From contig NZ_JAKLTR010000003.1 in assembly GCF_022012415.1 (NCBI RefSeq), positions 186,001 through 250,000 on the forward strand: a stretch of DNA of 64,000 bases, written 5' to 3'. How positions within the stretch are numbered: position 1 is the stretch's first letter; every line of letters begins with the position of its first letter. The DNA is from Terrimonas ginsenosidimutans. Lineage in GTDB: Bacteria; Bacteroidota; Bacteroidia; Chitinophagales; Chitinophagaceae. Positions 55,801-63,518 of this stretch are shown one piece after another. The position numbers were made by a program, and so were the translations under genes. Under the pieces are notes generated by a model. The model was given only the letters and a program-made list of their open reading frames with translations. It was not told the DNA's origin and searched no databases.

Positions 55801-56173
55801 GGTGTATGATTACAATAACCGTTTTCATCTTCAGGGCCGCGAGAACAGTGCTGTGATGAATTACTGGACGCTTGATAATCCAAGCAATGATTTCCCGCAT
55901 CCGCGTTCAACTGCAGCGCTTACTTCTTTGCTTGGTTATACTACGCTGGCGAATGTGGAAGCTTCTTTCCTGAAAATACGAAGCGCTACATTGGGCTATA
56001 ATCTTCCGTCTTCACTGGCAGCACGCTGGGGTTTGTCACGCGTTCGCTTTTATGTTAGCGGAAGAAACCTGGCGACTTTCTCCAGGATCGACAATTATGA
56101 TGTGGAGCGTGGTGGCAATATCACCAATCCTTTATCCCGCTTATTCCTCGGCGGTGTGAATATCGATTTCTAA
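52895..56173 (+). CDS. SusC-family TonB-linked transporter with STN signalling domain (susC2)
   Basis: The 1092-residue outer-membrane transporter has a signal peptide (about 1-37), then a secretin/TonB short N-terminal (STN) domain (about 42-115, RFKRTEIAGILSYIEKETDY). A carboxypeptidase-like domain (about 125-190), a TonB box-like VIGYGAVKKRDLTGS, a plug with VLKDASSTAIYGARGANG and a barrel ending GGVNIDF follow. The STN domain contacts FecR in the periplasm, so substrate binding can turn on the sigma. It is the second transporter of the window, and unlike susC1 it has the STN signal. Confidence 0.96.
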   Translation: MKSFLTVAKNPLLSKLLLIMKVTTFFLLAFALHVSAEGIGQKLNLRFKRTEIAGILSYIEKETDYRFLYNGQLKNVKRKVSLDMEAADIKQALDKILVSSGLMYQFMEKNLIVIKPDDKYSPPKPVTGKITDENGVALAGVSINIKGTNTGTTTNEKGEFTIDANEEDVLTFSYVGFEPQEQKVGANPSFSIILTSVKKDLDAVIVIGYGAVKKRDLTGSVISVKGDEMKKVPSGNVMESLQGKLPGADITRNSGSASSGVTMTVRGNRSISANNGPLVIVDGVIYPSIQDINANDIQSLEVLKDASSTAIYGARGANGVLLVTTKKGTSGKPKVSLNSYYGISQLSQFPRFMNGTEYANLRREANRRITMANINPAGTWIDNNSDNLIFNNEELTNLNNGINTDYLDLVISDGHQQEHTVGISAGSEKTKVYGSLGFYNERGMFKNDELKRFTGRLSLDQTISRIFKVGMQMQYSRYQIDMRTNPLDEASKISSFSRAYDDLGQLIKNPNSESARWNPLFDELPNVSVNNQIIDRTLAIAYAELSPIKGLNLRSNLGLTVNNSRTGKFYDVLSLNSRGGASVASDSANFGRNLTWENIATYGTSFGEHNLNVTGVTSYQQTNGESLIGKSNGLLLPSSLFYNLGIGSSPTNGSGYVKEALFSLTGRVNYSYKGKYLASFSVRRDRSSKYRGANQSGVFPAGALAWRIIDEPFMAKSRSINELKLRVSYGLTGNDPASAYVTQSVLNTVPNAFGEAVATGLYFSNLVGNPDLIWEKTKALNIGVDFGLFANRINGAIDFYKTNTYDLILERALPATTGAGKVLQNVGRTNTYGLDISLNAVVVNHHDFKFNAGLTFFTNKEKVVSLVDNLANMPVNGRMIVVGSPVNVIYDYEKLGIWQLGDSTAAKGYSQVPGDIRLLDLNKDNKITDLDRKVVGQLTPKWNAGLNLDFTYKGFDLNVFLFARVGQWMVYDYNNRFHLQGRENSAVMNYWTLDNPSNDFPHPRSTAALTSLLGYTTLANVEASFLKIRSATLGYNLPSSLAARWGLSRVRFYVSGRNLATFSRIDNYDVERGGNITNPLSRLFLGGVNIDF

Positions 56174-56192
56174 TTTTTTAAAGTCTTGAAGT

Positions 56193-57974
56193 ATGAAAAA
56201 TATTATTCTATATAAAAAAACAATCATTGCGTTTTTAGCGATGATCATCTTTGTCTCTTGCAAAAAGAAACTCGACGAATATAATCCTGGCGGTGTTACA
56301 GCGGATGCTGTTTTCAATACGCCTGCTGGTTTTGAAGCTGGTGTCAGCGGAGTATACAGCTTTAATCGTTGGACTTGGGGGAAGGAAGCTGGTTATAATC
56401 TCTATGAAGCCGGTTCTGATATCTGGCTGAGTGGAGTGGATGATGTGAATAAAGAGATCACCAGTTATACACCTAACTTTCTTCCAACCAGCGCGGTGGT
56501 TGACCAGGTTTGGGGAAAGTATTATGCTGCGATCAATCTGGCTAACGCACTGATCAGCCGCGTCGGCGAATCCGGCTTATCTGCTGCATTAAAAACTCAA
56601 CGGGAAGGAGAACTTCGCATGCTCCGTGCCTGGTATTATTTTTTTGTTGTAGAAACATGGGGGCCATCACAGCTGACGCTGGAAGAAACCAAGGGGATCG
56701 TCACGACTGCCTTCAGAAAGCCAGTTGATTCTATTTATACGGCTATAGTGAACGATATGAATATTGCGATCGCACAATTACCTGCCACGGTAAATGCTGC
56801 ATCAGACAATGGGCGGGTGACCAAACCTGCTGCGGAAGCATTTCTCGCAAAAGCTTACCTCACCTGGGCGAGTTATGATAACAATACATCAAGGTTTGAT
56901 AGTGCGTATAAATATGCCAACAATGTGATCACTAACTATCCTGCGATCAGGATGCTGGATAAATATTCCGATCTATGGGATTTCACCAAACAGATCAATA
57001 CCGAAGTGATCTGGGCCGTGAATTATGCCAATGATTTTGTGACCAGTGATTCCCGCACCAGTTCCGGCGCTCCGGGTGGAACGGTGATCGTTTATCCCGA
57101 CGGGCATCCGCGCGGAAGTAATAACAGTCACTTCATGTTCATTCCCAAATACGATGTGCAGCCAGGCATGACCAGAAGTATTGGTGTGTACGGTCAGCCA
57201 TTTACCCGCTTTATGCCATCGAGGTTTTTGCTGAACCTGTATGATGCATCGCTGGATAGGCGTTATGCAGCTACCTTCACTGAAGCCTGGATCAGTAATA
57301 AAACAACGCCGACCAATAACACGATCACTTTGTCGAACGGTACAACCGTAACACGTGTGATCAATCCGGGGGACACGGCGCTGTTCATTACCAAGGAAGC
57401 ATTATCGAACGAATTCAAAGATGGGCGCAAATACAATTGTTATGATATCAACCGGGTGTATGCAGCAGATGGCATGCCGCGGTTGAATAATCTTTATGTG
57501 GCGGTGAAGAAGTTCATCGATCCAACCAAGACCGTGGCTCCAGCCACGCAAACCACGGATGCAAGGAGTGCGCGGGACGCGTTTGTATTCCGGTTGGCGG
57601 ATATCCTGCTGATAGCGGCGGAAGCAAAGATCCGGCTGAACGATCCGGCGACGGCGGCTGGCCTGATCAACAAAGTGAGGCGCAGGGCGGCGGGCGGAAC
57701 CTATCCGTTCGAAACGCCGGGTGTGATGGATATTACAGCGGCACAGGCGACGCTTGGTTTCCTGCTGGATGAGCGCGCGCGGGAATTAGCGGGGGAACAA
57801 TGGCGCTGGATGGACCTCAAGAGAACCGGGCAGTTGATTGACCGGGTAAAAGCGAATAATCCGCAGGCAGCTCCGACGATACAGGCTTTCCATTTACTTC
57901 GTCCGATTCCTCAAACTCAGATAGACGCAGTTACCAATAAGGAGGAATTCCGGCAGAATCAGGGGTATAATTGA
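56193..57974 (+). CDS. SusD/RagB-family glycan-binding lipoprotein (susD2)
   Basis: The 593-residue lipoprotein has a lipobox (IFVSC, about C22) and SusD features (KKLDEYNPGG, LRMLRAWYYFFVVETWGPSQLT, FRLADILLIAAEAKIRL, ERARELAGEQWRWMDLKRTG). It is the partner of susC2. It starts 20 bases after the susC2 stop. Confidence 0.95.
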   Translation: MKNIILYKKTIIAFLAMIIFVSCKKKLDEYNPGGVTADAVFNTPAGFEAGVSGVYSFNRWTWGKEAGYNLYEAGSDIWLSGVDDVNKEITSYTPNFLPTSAVVDQVWGKYYAAINLANALISRVGESGLSAALKTQREGELRMLRAWYYFFVVETWGPSQLTLEETKGIVTTAFRKPVDSIYTAIVNDMNIAIAQLPATVNAASDNGRVTKPAAEAFLAKAYLTWASYDNNTSRFDSAYKYANNVITNYPAIRMLDKYSDLWDFTKQINTEVIWAVNYANDFVTSDSRTSSGAPGGTVIVYPDGHPRGSNNSHFMFIPKYDVQPGMTRSIGVYGQPFTRFMPSRFLLNLYDASLDRRYAATFTEAWISNKTTPTNNTITLSNGTTVTRVINPGDTALFITKEALSNEFKDGRKYNCYDINRVYAADGMPRLNNLYVAVKKFIDPTKTVAPATQTTDARSARDAFVFRLADILLIAAEAKIRLNDPATAAGLINKVRRRAAGGTYPFETPGVMDITAAQATLGFLLDERARELAGEQWRWMDLKRTGQLIDRVKANNPQAAPTIQAFHLLRPIPQTQIDAVTNKEEFRQNQGYN

Positions 57975-57980
57975 GGATGA

Positions 57981-58087
57981 CTGGCGTAGGAGTATCGCCA
58001 AGGGCGCAGAGTAGCCGCAGAGAACGCAAGGAAATACTTAGCGCCCTTTGCGCTCACTTTGCGCTCTTTGCGATACTCCTACGGCAG
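57981..58087. repeat. GCAAAG palindrome after susD2
   Basis: CTGGCGTAGGAGTATCGCC at 57981 is mirrored by GCGATACTCCTACGGCAG ending at 58087. It has the clearest ends of the element family. Confidence 0.85.
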
Positions 58088-58098
58088 TCCCTTGAAAA

Positions 58099-58127
58099 CG
58101 TTACCGGTAACGATTGCGTAAATAAAC
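58099..58127. promoter_or_regulatory. Palindromic operator before GH28 copy 2
   Basis: CGTTACCGGTAACG at 58099-58112 is a perfect 14-bp palindrome, and the following TTGCGTAAATAAAC is shared with the susC1 site. Overall 28 of 29 bases match 18538-18566. It is 92 bases before the GH28 start. Confidence 0.75.
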
Positions 58128-58218
58128 CCACCGAATGTATTGAAAATGACTGCGTATGGGGTTAAACTTGTACGATGAACCTCCTGGTTTTGTGCTTAAC
58201 CGATAACGATGTAATGTC

Positions 58219-59859
58219 ATGATGAAAAAAATCTTCGCCCTGTGCCTCGTCGCGCCCTGTTTTGCAACGGCACAGTTCAAAGGCCCCCTCCCCGTAATCA
58301 AGTCGCCCGTTTTTAAAAAAGACACGCTCTCCATTGTCAAAACCGGCGCTGTTCCTGACGGAAATACACTGAACACAAAAAGCATAAATGCCGCTATTGA
58401 AACACTTACCAAACGTGGCGGCGGTGTGGTATACGTTCCGAATGGCCTCTGGCTCACCGGCCCCATCGTTTTAAAAAGCAATATCAACCTGCACCTCGCT
58501 GCGGGCGCTACACTTTTATTCACCAAAGATTTCAATCAATACCCATTGGTGGAAGCAAACTGGGAAGGCCTGCAGCAAATGCGCAATCAGTCGCCCATTT
58601 CCGCTACCAATGCCACCAATATCGCCATCACCGGAAAAGGAATTGTTGACGGAAACGGAGATGCCTGGAGAATGGTGAAAAAAGATAAACTGACCGAAAG
58701 CCAGTGGAAGCGTCTTGTTGCTTCCGGTGGTGTGTTGAATGAAGATAAAAAAGGATGGTATCCTTCCGAAAAAGCACTGAAAGGCTCGAAAATGTCTAAT
58801 CCGGGAGCGATCTCTCCGGAGAAAGACGCGGCCTTCTTCAATAGTATTAAGGACTTCCTGCGCCCGAATCTTGTATTGCTGACGGGCTGCAAGCAGATCC
58901 TCCTCGAAGGTGTTACATTCCAGAATTCACCGGCATGGACTCTTCATCCGCTGATGAGCGAACACCTGACTGTAAGAAATGTAAATGTGAAAAACCCCTG
59001 GTACGCGCAAAATGGCGACGGTATCGATGTTGAAAGCTGCAAGAACGTCCTCATCGAAAATTCTGTATTCGATGTAGGCGATGACGGTCTTTGCATGAAA
59101 AGCGGTCGTGATGCAGAAGGCCGCAAACGCGGAATGGCTACGGAGAATGTGATCATCCGCGGTTGTACGGTTTACGCTTCACACGGCGGATTCGTGATCG
59201 GCAGTGAAATGAGCGGCGGTGTAAAGAATGTGTATGTAAGCAATTGCACCTTCATCGGCTCAGACGTTGGCCTTCGTTTCAAAACCACCCGCGGTCGCGG
59301 TGGTGTGGTGGAGAACATCTTTATCCGTGATATCTACATGAAAGATCTTCCCGGTGATGCGATCCTGTTTGATATGTATTATGCCGCCAAAGATCCTGTG
59401 CCGCTGGCTGGCGAAAAAAGAGAACTGCCGGTGATCGAAACCAAACCCGTGAGCGAAGCAACGCCGGTGTTCAAGAATTTCCAGATCAGTAATATCTATT
59501 GCAATGGTGCCGACAGAGGCGTTTTTGTTCGCGGCTTGCCCGAGATGCCAGTGAAAGACATCGTGATGGAAAACATGGTACTCCAGGCGAAAAAAGGCAT
59601 CGAGATCCAGGAAGGCAACGGTATTACTTTCAAAAACGTCCATATCATCAGTGATGAAACTGAACCGGTCGTGGATATCATCCAAAGCAGCGGATTGGTA
59701 TTTGATAAATTCAATTTCAAAAAAGGTGCTTCCCTGTTATTCCGCGTAAGCGGCGACCGAAGTAAGGATATACAAATTAAAAACACCGACGCCACCAGTG
59801 CAGGACAGAAAATCCAATACGAATTAGGAGCTTCGGAAAAAAGTGTTTCCCTTAAATGA
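58219..59859 (+). CDS. Glycoside hydrolase family 28 (polygalacturonase-like), copy 2
   Basis: The 546-residue paralogue of the enzyme at 30342 has a signal peptide (to about ATAQ), the GGGVVYVPNGLWLTGPIV start, D267 (NGDGID) and D288-D289 (VGDDGLCMKSGRD, again 21 apart). The histidine lies in SHGGFVIGSEMSGG and R-x-K in LRFKTTRGRGG. It may act on a different pectin region, since both copies are kept. Either ATG at 58219 or 58222 is possible. Its stop overlaps the GH105 start (ATGA). Confidence 0.95.
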   Translation: MMKKIFALCLVAPCFATAQFKGPLPVIKSPVFKKDTLSIVKTGAVPDGNTLNTKSINAAIETLTKRGGGVVYVPNGLWLTGPIVLKSNINLHLAAGATLLFTKDFNQYPLVEANWEGLQQMRNQSPISATNATNIAITGKGIVDGNGDAWRMVKKDKLTESQWKRLVASGGVLNEDKKGWYPSEKALKGSKMSNPGAISPEKDAAFFNSIKDFLRPNLVLLTGCKQILLEGVTFQNSPAWTLHPLMSEHLTVRNVNVKNPWYAQNGDGIDVESCKNVLIENSVFDVGDDGLCMKSGRDAEGRKRGMATENVIIRGCTVYASHGGFVIGSEMSGGVKNVYVSNCTFIGSDVGLRFKTTRGRGGVVENIFIRDIYMKDLPGDAILFDMYYAAKDPVPLAGEKRELPVIETKPVSEATPVFKNFQISNIYCNGADRGVFVRGLPEMPVKDIVMENMVLQAKKGIEIQEGNGITFKNVHIISDETEPVVDIIQSSGLVFDKFNFKKGASLLFRVSGDRSKDIQIKNTDATSAGQKIQYELGASEKSVSLK

Positions 59860-61757
59860 AAAATTATTTTTTGCCAGCGGCCGTGATTGCCCTGGCTTTT
59901 TCGCAACAAACGATTGCCCAGACAACGCTTCCCCTGTCACAGCAAATGGCAGAAACGGCCATCAAAATGTGGCCGGATTCTTTTTCTGTTAAACCAGGCA
60001 ACAAAGCCCGCTGGAGCTATGACCAGGGCGTCATCCTGAAAGGGATCGAAGGTATCTGGCAGAACACCGGTGATGTCCGTTATTTCAACTATATCCAGCA
60101 CAGCCTGGATTATTACGTGAAAGATGACGGATCGATCTATGATTACAAAGGTTCCGACTATAATATCGACCACGTCAATAACGGTAAACAGATCCTGCTG
60201 CTTTATCGCGTTCTTGGCAAAGAGAAATACAAGAAAGCAGCACAGCTGCTGCGCGATCAGCTGAAAACACATCCACGCACGAACGAAGGCGGGTTCTGGC
60301 ATAAGAAAGTATACCCTTACCAGATGTGGCTTGATGGATTGTACATGGGCCAGCCATTCTACGCGGAGTATGCACAGGTGTTCAACGAAGACACTACGTT
60401 CAATGATATAGCCAACCAGTTCATCTACATGGAGCGACATGCGCGTGATCCTAAAACAGGATTGCTCTATCATGGCTGGGATGAAAGCAAACAGCAGCAA
60501 TGGGCCAATAAGGAAACAGGTTTGTCTCCAAACTTCTGGGGCCGCGCATTGGGCTGGTATGGTATGGCAATGGTAGATGCATTGGACTATTTCCCGGAAA
60601 AACATCCGGGTCGTGATTCGATCATCGGCATCCTGAACCGTTTCGCCACGGCGATCGTGAAAGTACAGGATCCTGCATCTGGTCTTTGGTGGGATGTGGT
60701 GGATAAACCAAACCAGGGGAAGAACTACAAAGAAGCATCTGCTTCCTGTATGCTGGTGTATACACTGGCGAAAGCAGTTCGCCTCGGATACATTCCTGAA
60801 TCTTTTGCAGCAAAAGCAAAGAAAGGATATGAAGGAATTAAGAAAGAATTTCTGAAAACAGAGAATGGTCAGCTGAATCTTCATGGAACGGTGGCTGTAT
60901 CTGGCCTCGGCGGTAATCCTTACCGCGATGGCAGTTTTGAATACTACATGCGCGAACCAGTTATCGTCAATGATCCGAAAGGCATGGGAGCCTTTATCAA
61001 CTGTGCCGTTGAAATGGAAATGATGCCACAGGGGTTTGCGAAAAAGAAAACAGTATTGCTCGACCGTTATTTCAACAGCGAAAAAAGAAAAACGCCGGGC
61101 GGTCAGATGGATTACTGGCATTACACCTGGGATGAAAGATCTCACCCGGGCTTCCAAACCTTCGGCGCGATCTTCAAACGTTATGGTGCGAAACTCGCTT
61201 CGCTGGATGGCGCTCCAACCGCTGCTGATCTGAAGAAAGCAAATGTCTATATCATCGTCGATCCGGATCATATCAGAGATAACCCAACGCCAAATTATGT
61301 AGACGATAAAGATGTGAAAGTGATACAGGAGTGGGTGAAAAACGGAGGTTCTCTATTGCTCATGGCAAATGACAGTAATAACTGTGATCTGAAACATTTC
61401 AACAAACTGGCCAATGCCTTCGGATTCACCTTCACAGACAAAAGTGTGAACATGGTGAAGAATGATCATTATCCAACCGGTTCGGTATTACCGGGTGCAA
61501 ACAATCCTGTTTTCAAAACAGCGAAAAACATGTTCCTGAAAGAAGTAAGTACGATCACCATAAAAGCACCTGCAAAAGCAAACGCTACGAAAGACGGCGA
61601 CATTATTATCGCCACAGCACAATACGGCAAAGGTAAAGTGCTTGCCGTTGGTGATCCATGGTTGTATAACGAATATGTTGACGGAAGAAAGCTCCCTGCT
61701 GAATATGATAATTATAAAGCAGCGGAAGATCTTGCAAAATGGCTGTTGTCGAAGTAA
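59856..61757 (+). CDS. GH105 unsaturated rhamnogalacturonyl/glucuronyl hydrolase with C-terminal DUF4350-like extension
   Basis: The 633-residue protein removes unsaturated uronate from lyase products. A signal peptide (to TIAQ) precedes the YteR/YesR-type alpha/alpha-barrel (about 25-400). The catalytic aspartate is probably D160 (MWLDGLYMG), with NFWGRALGWYGMAM following. The usual family length is about 360-400 residues. Here the C-terminal 190 residues form a second alpha/beta domain (VYIIVDPDH, GGSLLLMANDSNN, GKGKVLAVGDPW) resembling DUF4350/glutamine-amidotransferase-like folds. It is coupled to GH28 copy 2. Confidence 0.92.
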   Translation: MKNYFLPAAVIALAFSQQTIAQTTLPLSQQMAETAIKMWPDSFSVKPGNKARWSYDQGVILKGIEGIWQNTGDVRYFNYIQHSLDYYVKDDGSIYDYKGSDYNIDHVNNGKQILLLYRVLGKEKYKKAAQLLRDQLKTHPRTNEGGFWHKKVYPYQMWLDGLYMGQPFYAEYAQVFNEDTTFNDIANQFIYMERHARDPKTGLLYHGWDESKQQQWANKETGLSPNFWGRALGWYGMAMVDALDYFPEKHPGRDSIIGILNRFATAIVKVQDPASGLWWDVVDKPNQGKNYKEASASCMLVYTLAKAVRLGYIPESFAAKAKKGYEGIKKEFLKTENGQLNLHGTVAVSGLGGNPYRDGSFEYYMREPVIVNDPKGMGAFINCAVEMEMMPQGFAKKKTVLLDRYFNSEKRKTPGGQMDYWHYTWDERSHPGFQTFGAIFKRYGAKLASLDGAPTAADLKKANVYIIVDPDHIRDNPTPNYVDDKDVKVIQEWVKNGGSLLLMANDSNNCDLKHFNKLANAFGFTFTDKSVNMVKNDHYPTGSVLPGANNPVFKTAKNMFLKEVSTITIKAPAKANATKDGDIIIATAQYGKGKVLAVGDPWLYNEYVDGRKLPAEYDNYKAAEDLAKWLLSK

Positions 61758-61897
61758 AAAGTCAAAATTAAAAAGTAAAAAATAGAGTCCTTTTGAGAAG
61801 TGACCTATAGAATTTGCTTTTTGATCTTTTGCTTCAAGGTTAAGACGGTGGCAGCGTGTGATGTTTTTTAATTTTCACTTTTTAATTTTTACTTCTC
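61758..61897. repeat. AAAATTAAAAAGT-word palindrome
   Basis: AAAAAGTCAAAATTAAAAAG at the left is mirrored by TTTTTAATTTTCACTTTTTA and following at the right, ending just before the uxaB start. It resembles 50541-50632. Confidence 0.7.
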
Positions 61898-61898
61898 A

Positions 61899-63431
61899 AT
61901 GCAGTTATCTAAAAAAGCAATAGGACAGATAAAAAAAGAGGACACTCTCTCTGTGCCTGCAATGAATTTGCTGGAATTACCGGAAAAAGTATTGCAATTT
62001 GGAACAGGTGTGTTGCTGCGCGGATTGCCTGATTATTTTATTGATAAGGCAAATAAGCAGGGCTTTTTCAATGGCCGTGTCGTGGTGGTGAAATCGACCT
62101 CTACGGGCGGGACTGATGCGTTTGAAACGCAGGATGGATTGTTCACGCTTTCTGTAAAAGGGATAGAGGACAGCAAGAAAGTAGAAGAGACGATCATTAA
62201 CGCCTCTATCAGCCGCGTGCTTTCTGCAAAGGAACAGTGGGCGGAGATCTTGAAATGTGCGTCCAACCCTGACATGCAGTTGATTATTTCCAATACTACG
62301 GAGGTTGGCATTGTGCTGACGGATGATGATATCCGTCAATCGCCTCCTTCTTCTTTTCCGGGAAAACTGCTTGCTTTTCTGCACGAGCGGTACAGGGTGT
62401 TCAACGGTTCGCTGGAAAGCGGGATGGTGATCGTTCCTACGGAACTGATCGTGGGTAATGGTACAAAACTCCGTGAGATCGTGCTGGAACTGGCTGAGCA
62501 GAATAAACTGGAAAAGCCGTTCATTCAATGGCTTGCCTCTGCGAATCATTTCTGCAATTCCCTGGTTGACCGGATCGTGCCCGGCAAACTGCCTGCTATA
62601 GAACAAAAGGATGCCGAAAACCGTTTAGGATATAGTGATGAGCTGATGATCATGGCTGAGCCATTCCGCCTCTGGGCGATTGAATCGGGTAGTGACAGGG
62701 TGAAAGAAGTACTGTCTTTCGCGCAATCCGATAAAGGAGTGGTGGTTACGCCGGATATCGAGAAGTTCCGTGAGTTGAAACTCCGGTTGCTCAATGGAAC
62801 CCATACATTCTCCAGCGGAATTGCCGTGCTGGCGGGCTTCCCGACAGTAAAAGAGGCGATGGTAAATGAAGAGTTCTCGGCTTATGTCCGCCGCCTGATG
62901 ATGCTGGAAATTGCCAATGCCGTTGCCAGCGATACGATCTCTTATAATGAAGCCTGCGCTTTCGCCAATACGGTGATCGACCGCTTCCGCAACCCGTTCA
63001 TCGAACACCAGTGGCTGGCGATCACGATGAACTTCAGTTCCAAAATGCGGATGAGAAATATACCTTTGCTGACGCGTCATTATGAAAAGAACAGCAAGGT
63101 TCCTGCACATATGGCCCAGGGATTTGCCGCTTATCTCCTCTTCATGAAGTGTGTAAAAGGCGATGACGGGGCGTACTACGGAACTGCGGCTGGTAAACAA
63201 TACAAGCTGCAGGACGATCAGGCGGGTTATTTTGCGGGGAAATGGGCTGCGCTGGATACTCCTGAATTGGTAAAATCGGTTTTGGCCGACAAGGAAATAT
63301 GGGGTATCGATCTGACTGAGTTTGCCGGTTTTGCGCAAGCTGTGACAGACAATATCGAATTTATAAAAAGTGAAGGCGCCCTGGCAATGATTGCCAACGG
63401 CCAGTTGAGTAAATCAAATAGGCTGGCGTAA
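61899..63431 (+). CDS. uxaB: Tagaturonate reductase / altronate oxidoreductase
   Basis: The 510-residue mannitol-dehydrogenase-family enzyme reduces tagaturonate to altronate with NADH. It has an N-terminal Rossmann start (VLQFGTGVLLRGLPDYFID), VSGIxD-type strands and the family KLRLLNGTHTF motif. It follows the palindrome by two bases and precedes the altronate dehydratase. It completes the second step of galacturonate use. Confidence 0.94.
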   Translation: MQLSKKAIGQIKKEDTLSVPAMNLLELPEKVLQFGTGVLLRGLPDYFIDKANKQGFFNGRVVVVKSTSTGGTDAFETQDGLFTLSVKGIEDSKKVEETIINASISRVLSAKEQWAEILKCASNPDMQLIISNTTEVGIVLTDDDIRQSPPSSFPGKLLAFLHERYRVFNGSLESGMVIVPTELIVGNGTKLREIVLELAEQNKLEKPFIQWLASANHFCNSLVDRIVPGKLPAIEQKDAENRLGYSDELMIMAEPFRLWAIESGSDRVKEVLSFAQSDKGVVVTPDIEKFRELKLRLLNGTHTFSSGIAVLAGFPTVKEAMVNEEFSAYVRRLMMLEIANAVASDTISYNEACAFANTVIDRFRNPFIEHQWLAITMNFSSKMRMRNIPLLTRHYEKNSKVPAHMAQGFAAYLLFMKCVKGDDGAYYGTAAGKQYKLQDDQAGYFAGKWAALDTPELVKSVLADKEIWGIDLTEFAGFAQAVTDNIEFIKSEGALAMIANGQLSKSNRLA

Positions 63432-63518
63432 GGTCCCCCCAGATTTACGCGGCAAATTACGCAAGAGACATTTGAGGGGATTTTCAAATTAAAACGAAAG
63501 AAAAAACAATTCGCTTAA

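Noticed and set aside
59937-61271. 444-codon antisense open frame over GH105
   Set aside because: It is a shadow of the GH105 codons on the other strand, lacks a family resemblance, and the plus strand has clear catalytic motifs.
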